From Ianthella basta (taxonomy: Eukaryota > Porifera > Demospongiae > Verongiida > Ianthellidae), in contig OZ025870.1 of the NCBI GenBank assembly GCA_964019415.1, positions 1,818,501-1,882,500 of the forward strand: a stretch of 64,000 nucleotides of DNA. Direction: 5' to 3'. The notes under the pieces were generated by a model, which made no database searches, was not told the DNA's origin, and was given only the letters and a program-made list of their open reading frames with translations. Each line of letters begins with the position of its first letter. The first letter of the stretch is position 1. Made by a program: the position numbers and the translations under genes. Positions 59,049-64,000 of this stretch are shown piece by piece.

Positions 59049-59234
59049 CTGATGCAGCAGTGGTAGCAGGAGGTGGCTGAAGAGTGAGGGGAGTTGACGG
59101 TAGAAAGGGTTGGGCTGTTGGTGAACTGGGCCACTCCTCTTGATGACCAAATGGCAACTGTGATGGGGTAGGTTGGTATGGATGGTTGGCGGGGTGAGTC
59201 TGTTCCTCAGCTACAGTTGGGTCCGTGAGTGGAG
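59049..59234 (-). CDS. Unrecognised minus-strand gene, exon 3
   Basis: Minus strand. The acceptor is CCTCGTTCAG, the donor CATCAG/GTGTGTGAG. 62 codons, Pro/Thr/Ser/Gln-rich and low in hydrophobic residues (TDPTVAEEQTHPANHPYQPT, then PTAQPFLPSTPLTLQPPPAT), so probably disordered. Phase 1 in, phase 1 out. Confidence 0.55.
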
Positions 59235-59483
59235 CTGAACGAGGGTGTGTATGTGTGTGTCAGTGGGGAGGGAAGAAACGAGTTAAAGTGGACACCAAGA
59301 TGACAAATGACAAGAGTGTAACACAAAGGTCTCTTGTTCCTCTTCTGTTACTCATTAAAGAAGCAGTGAGAGGAATCATTGCAGAGAAAGCAAAGCACAG
59401 TCTCTCTTTCAACTCAGAAGTCGGTGTGTAATGAGTTGTGTGTGTGGGGGGGGGGGGGGGGGGGATTCTTATCAAACACTCAC

Positions 59484-59542
59484 CATTGTTGTCTCCAACG
59501 CAACTCATTGTGGATCAAGGACACACACCAAACGGGTCCTAC
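59484..59542 (-). CDS. Unrecognised minus-strand gene, exon 2 with start codon
   Basis: Minus strand. The acceptor CTATTGCTGCAG and donor AATG/GTGAGT bound 59 nt. An ATG at 59508 gives MSCVGDNN and leaves in phase 1, matching exon 3. Upstream, 60302 is a good GTGAGT donor that could end a 5' exon (60302 to about 60500). Confidence 0.5.
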
Positions 59543-60854
59543 CTGCAGCAATAGTAGAGAAAAGATGTTGTGGTACTGACAGCTACTGCAGATACAACGC
59601 ACCCATGGAAACAGCACAATGGACTCGCATATACTTCGTACCTATTACACCAAAGGGAACTTTCAAAGAACACTATCTAGTGTGTGTCTACCAAGGGTCT
59701 TTCCAGAGAGCGCCGTCACACAAACACACTTGTTGACCTCATAAACACAGAAAGACAGATGATCGCACAAGTGCTCTCTCCGCGTATATGTATATACGTA
59801 ATATAAGTAAAACCGGTTTCGAAATATGGCAAAGCAATCTCGAGCGGGAGTAGTCTTCAAGAAAGACGTCACTTCCGTTGTCAGTTTAAAGTCTCGTACT
59901 AGCGCCCTACGGCGCTTCGCCTACCAGTAGAGACAACCAAACATGGTCTACCCACGCTCAATATTTTTTAAAGGTCAACAGTGACCGCAGATACCGTACA
60001 GGCCTACCGTTAAATATTCACAACTCCGTTCTTCTAAAAAGAAACTCCTCACACCAATCCACGTTCACACGATGATCCACAGAAACAACCCAATAAGAAA
60101 CACCGGTAAAAACAACTGGAGCCGACAAAGGCACAGATGACCAAGCCCATGACTATGACCAAGTCCTTCAGTTCAACATCTAGTTGAACTGGCCATTGAA
60201 GAATTGAGGGATAGGGATGGCACACAGATATACGGAACCTAGTAGTCAACTCTGTCTCGGGTCACACAACTGGCTGCCTCGCCCTGATTTTAAGCACTCA
60301 CCTTCATTGCTAACAAGAATTGACGTGAACATCGCAGAGTAGAAAGCGGCCTTCGCTCGCTATGGCGGGTTCTGGGCGAGAGAGGGGAAATGCGCGCCGT
60401 CTTCCACAGCCCGGCAAACACTGAACTCAGACTAAGCCACTTGTTCACTTCATCCTTTGGCCCAGGAGTAGCCAGCGAAGGGCAGAGATTCAAAAGTAGT
60501 TAACTTGAAGGAATACACCTAAACCATAGATCCTGGAGGGCTAAGTGTCCAGTATCTGACCATAGAAACTGACTAGTCTCCGGTGTACCCACTGCCGACA
60601 AGACAGCCTAGGTGTTAAGGTGCCGAGAGTAGTAGCCAAAAATAGAACTTCTTTAAAAGCAATACGCCCACTTGCATTTTTCGGGTTGGTTGTCCATACC
60701 GGGATGTGACAGGTACCGGAGTGAAATCACGGTATTATACATAAACGTAAGCAGTATTGCTGTATAAAATCTCCGGCTCGCAATCTATGTCAACACTATT
60801 TTTGCAATTGTCCCATTTAGGTTTTCAAGATGGCGGATATGTTGTGACATCACC
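59543..60854. other. Probable 5' region of the minus-strand gene and flank of retroelement copy 2
   Basis: A candidate 5' exon ends at 60302 (minus strand, ATGAAG/GTGAGT). It contains two short frames (MNLCPSLATPGPKDEVNKWL and MFTSILVSNE); which one, if any, is used is unclear. 60720-60854 may be the retroelement's own 5' untranslated part. Confidence 0.4.
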
Positions 60855-60920
60855 GTGGATTCGTTCAGATTCGTTCAGATTGTTCAGAGTATCTCAGAGT
60901 ATCCTCAGAGACAGGTATCG

Positions 60921-63900
60921 ATGCCTCAATGCTGCCGATGCAACGGTAGCGGGCGTTGTAACAAATGCATTTGCTACAAGTCGGGAAGACGTTGTACCGA
61001 TTGTCTTCCCCATCGCGTGAATCGTTGCGAGAATCGCGCTGAACCAAATCATGATGAATCAGCAACACTCGGTGGTAGAACATGTCAGACAGCAGAGGAA
61101 TTGGCCAAGGAAGACAGGCAGGCAGGTGATGGCTTTCAACTCGCGAGCCACAACGATCTCCCACATTTCAACACCACCAATCTCCCCAACTTTGTTTGGG
61201 GGGATACTGATGGGGAGACCCTCTCATCGCGTCTGAAGAAGGCGTATGAAGAGGTAGTAAGCTGGAAGCAAAACCTCTTTGAGGTCCCAAGGGGGAAGGC
61301 AGGAACTGACTTTGTCTCAGAAGTGACCCGACTGATAGAGGCTTACAATGACGCCACAGCACTAGAAAGCATTGCCTTGAAAGCAGTAATGGTGATGCCC
61401 AGCTTGTTACTTCAGAGGCCTCATGCCAGGTCCAGCACCAAAGACAACATCCGGTGCTTGGAGGAAAGGCTGTCAAAATGGAAGAAGGGAGACCTTGATT
61501 CACTTGTCCACGAAGGTTGTACTGTCCAAAGTCAACTGAACACTCACCAGATTCAGCACCAAGATGAAGGGAGAACGGCAAGGTCCTTCGAAAAGTTGGT
61601 TTCTGCAGGCAATGTCAAGGCTGCAATGAGATTGATTACTGAACATCAGGATAGGGGATGTCTACCTTTAGACAGCCTTCAACCTGATGGAAGGACAGTA
61701 AAGCAGCACCTTCAAGACAAACATCCACCAGGACGGCCAGCGATACCCTCAGTGATTAGTGACAGCCCTCCGGCCGCTGAACCCCATGAAGTAATTTTTG
61801 ATCAGATAGATGGCCCCTTGATCCGCTCCATTGTCCAAGGAATGGATGGCTCAGCCGGACCCTCAGGGCTCAATGCGGGCAATTGGAAGAGAATGTGCTC
61901 CTCCTTCCGGAGAACCTCAGAAGATCTGTGCAAGTCCATTGCCAGACTAGCCAGGAGATTGTGCACTGGATATGTTGACCCAGAAGGAATATCTGCCCTG
62001 GTTGCCTGCCGCCTCATGGCACTTGACAAATGCCCAGGAGTGAGACCAGTTGGGATTGGCGAGACATTGAGGCATCTCATATCTAAGGCAGTCCTTCAGG
62101 TAGCAAGAGATGACATCCAACGAGTGGTGGGCTGTTTACAGCTATGTGCAGGGCAGGAGGCAGCATGTGAAGCCGGAATACTAGCAATGAGGAGCCTGTT
62201 TGAAGATGGCACTGTGGAGGCTGTCCTTTTGGTAGATGCTTCTAATGCTTTCAACTCCCTAAACAGAGAGGCTGCCCTTCGGAACACCCACATTCTCTGC
62301 CCCATACTAGCCCCAATGCTAACAAACACGTACCGGAGCCCAGCTAGACTGTTCATCGGGGGAGATCACATTCTATCGCAAGAGGGTACCACACAGGGAG
62401 ACCCACTGGCTATGGCTATGTACGCCCTTGGTACCCTACCCCTCATCCTGAAACTTCAGAATGATGTAACACAAGCCTGGTATGCTGACGATGCCACAGC
62501 CGGAGGAGAGATAACAGGCCTACGTAGATGGTGGGAAAAGCTCGAAGCAATTGGCCCACAGTATGGATACCACCCCAACCCAAACAAGACCTGGCTGGTG
62601 GTCAAACCAGAACATCTACCAGCAGCAGAAGAACAGTTCCATGAAACAGGAGTAAAGATCACAACCCAAGGGCAGAGACATCTTGGGGCTGCAATTGGTT
62701 CCAGGAACTTTGTGGAGGACTTTGTCCGGGAGAAGGTCTCAGTTTGGGTATCCGAGATTGAGAAGCTATCAAGGATTGCCAGCTTCCAACCCCAGGCAGC
62801 ACACAGTCTTTACACACGGACTGATGCATAGATGGACTTTCCTAATGCGTACAGTTCCAGGTGTGGAGGAATTGTTCCAACCATTGGAAGAGGTTATCCG
62901 CCATCAATTCCTACCGGCGTTGACTGGTAGAAAGGCTCTCAGTGATTCTGAGAGAGCGCTGTTGGCCTTGCCAGCAAGGCATGGAGGACTCGGCATCCCC
63001 ATACCTACAGCAGCTGCCCAGCGCCAGTTCCTGGCCTGTTCTTCCATTAGTGCACCATTGGTGGAGGTCATCAAACAGCAGAACACGAACTACCCTACGG
63101 AAGTTCGCCTGAAACAGAGACACGCAAAGGCTGCCATTCGCACCAACAACCGCAATGATGCCGCCGAAGAGGCGATGGCACTCAAGCCTAAGCTGTCCAA
63201 TGCCCAACAGTGTGCCATGGAGCAAGCCAGCGAGAAGGGGGCCTCTTCATGGTTGACCGCCCTTCCGCTGGCGAAGTATGACTTCTGCCTCCACAAGCAG
63301 GCATTCAGGGATGCCTTATGCCTCCGATTTGGATGGACACCAACTCGACTTCCATCCCACTGCCCATGTGGAAAGCTATTCACTGTTGATCATGCCTTCA
63401 GTTGCCCTAATGGAGCCCTGCCATCTATCCGCCATGACCGAATCCGGGACATCACTGCTAATTTCCTGACAGAAGTCTGCCCGAACGTTGGCCTCGAGCC
63501 CACTCTCCAGCCCCTGACTGGAGAGAGTTTCCCCCTCCGTAGTACCAATACGGAAGAAGGGGCAAGGCTCGACATCAAGGCCCAGAACTTCTGGGACAAC
63601 AGCCAGAGAAGTGCCTTCTTTGATGTTAGAGTGTTTAATTCCTTTGCCCCCACCAACAGCTCATCCTCAACCAGCTCCACATATCGCAGACATGAAAGAG
63701 AAAAAAGGAGAGCGTATGAGCAGAGAGTCCTGCAAGTTGAACATGGAACCTTCACTCCATTGGTCCTGTCCTCAAGTGGTGGCTGGGGCCCCTCTGCCAC
63801 AGTTGCCTTCAGAAGACTGGCTGGCCTCATCGCCACCAAGCATGGACAATCCTACAGCACGACACTGAGTTTCATCAGATGCAAGATTGGATACTCACTC

Positions 63901-64000
63901 ATACAATCAGGAATCATGTGCCTGCGTGGACCGAGATCGTCATTCCATGCCCCTGCCAAGGCCATCAGCCTCGAGGAACACCCCCTGGACCTCATCCGCC
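60921..64000 (+). mobile_element. Non-LTR retroelement copy 2: Cys-rich knuckle, reverse transcriptase, CCHC, restriction-like endonuclease
   Basis: ATG at 60921 (MPQCCRCNGSGRCNKC). Domains in order: a Cys-rich knuckle resembling CXC/tesmin spacing (residues 4-36), a linker, and RT motifs LDKCPGVRPVGIGE, LLVDASNAFNSLNR, GTTQGDPLAMAMYAL and YADD (62481-62492). A small deletion near 62806 shifts the frame (stop TAG at 62829). The other frame is open from about 62807 to the window end: a CPC-x(9)-H-x(4)-C knuckle (about 63361), RHD (about 63430), then ARLDI (63571) and FFDVRV (about 63620). This order matches R2-superclade elements with a restriction-like nuclease. One lesion apart it is intact; the 3' end is outside the window. 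Confidence 0.85.

Overview
The window looks like nuclear DNA from a marine invertebrate, most probably a sponge (demosponge-like). This rests on GT-AG introns, very many (TG)n/(CA)n microsatellites, runs of AGCT words, several transposon classes including hammerhead-ribozyme repeats, and an invertebrate gene repertoire (Atg8/LC3, CARD, AIG1-ApoL, NHL propellers). No prokaryotic operon, plasmid or CRISPR feature is present. The taxon is inferred from style, not from a marker gene.

Layout. 1-2.2 kb: minus-strand copy of a non-LTR retroelement with an N-terminal Cys-rich knuckle and a reverse transcriptase. 4.5-6.6 kb: a second, badly broken copy split by a hAT-like MITE. 7.4-9.2 kb: a broken AIG1-type GTPase/apolipoprotein-L-like gene. 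9.9-10.5 kb: a repeat pair carrying hammerhead-like motifs. 11-23.2 kb: a tandem family of intronless four-helix membrane proteins (T genes at 13947, 15857 and 20284, plus fragments), alternating with copies of a second multi-pass membrane gene (M) that is nearly whole only at 22.2-23.2 kb. An unrelated, frameshifted ORF pair and a decayed duplicate of LC3 exon 1 lie between T2 and T3.

24.5-32.2 kb: a four-exon MAP1LC3/Atg8 gene with a 5.7-kb first intron. It encodes a C-terminal glycine with nothing after it. 33-54.6 kb: a tandem array of two-exon NHL beta-propeller genes (six fairly intact copies A-F, pseudogene G, collapsed copy H). Each starts with a six-codon exon, and most carry a long (TG)n tract upstream of the second exon. 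Inside the array lies a CARD-domain exon followed by an exon homologous to the last exon of LC3. Shared 3' flanks show that the LC3 3' end and the NHL genes were duplicated together.

54.6-60.5 kb: TIR elements, a 26-bp minisatellite and several phase-matched exons of an unrecognised minus-strand gene. 60.9-64 kb: the best-preserved copy of the retroelement, open to the window edge after one frameshift, with Cys-rich knuckle, YADD reverse transcriptase, CCHC-type knuckle, RHD motif and a restriction-like nuclease signature.

The clustering of an LC3 gene, an Atg8-like exon beside a CARD and a diversifying NHL array suggests an autophagy/innate-recognition neighbourhood. That functional link is inference from position only.
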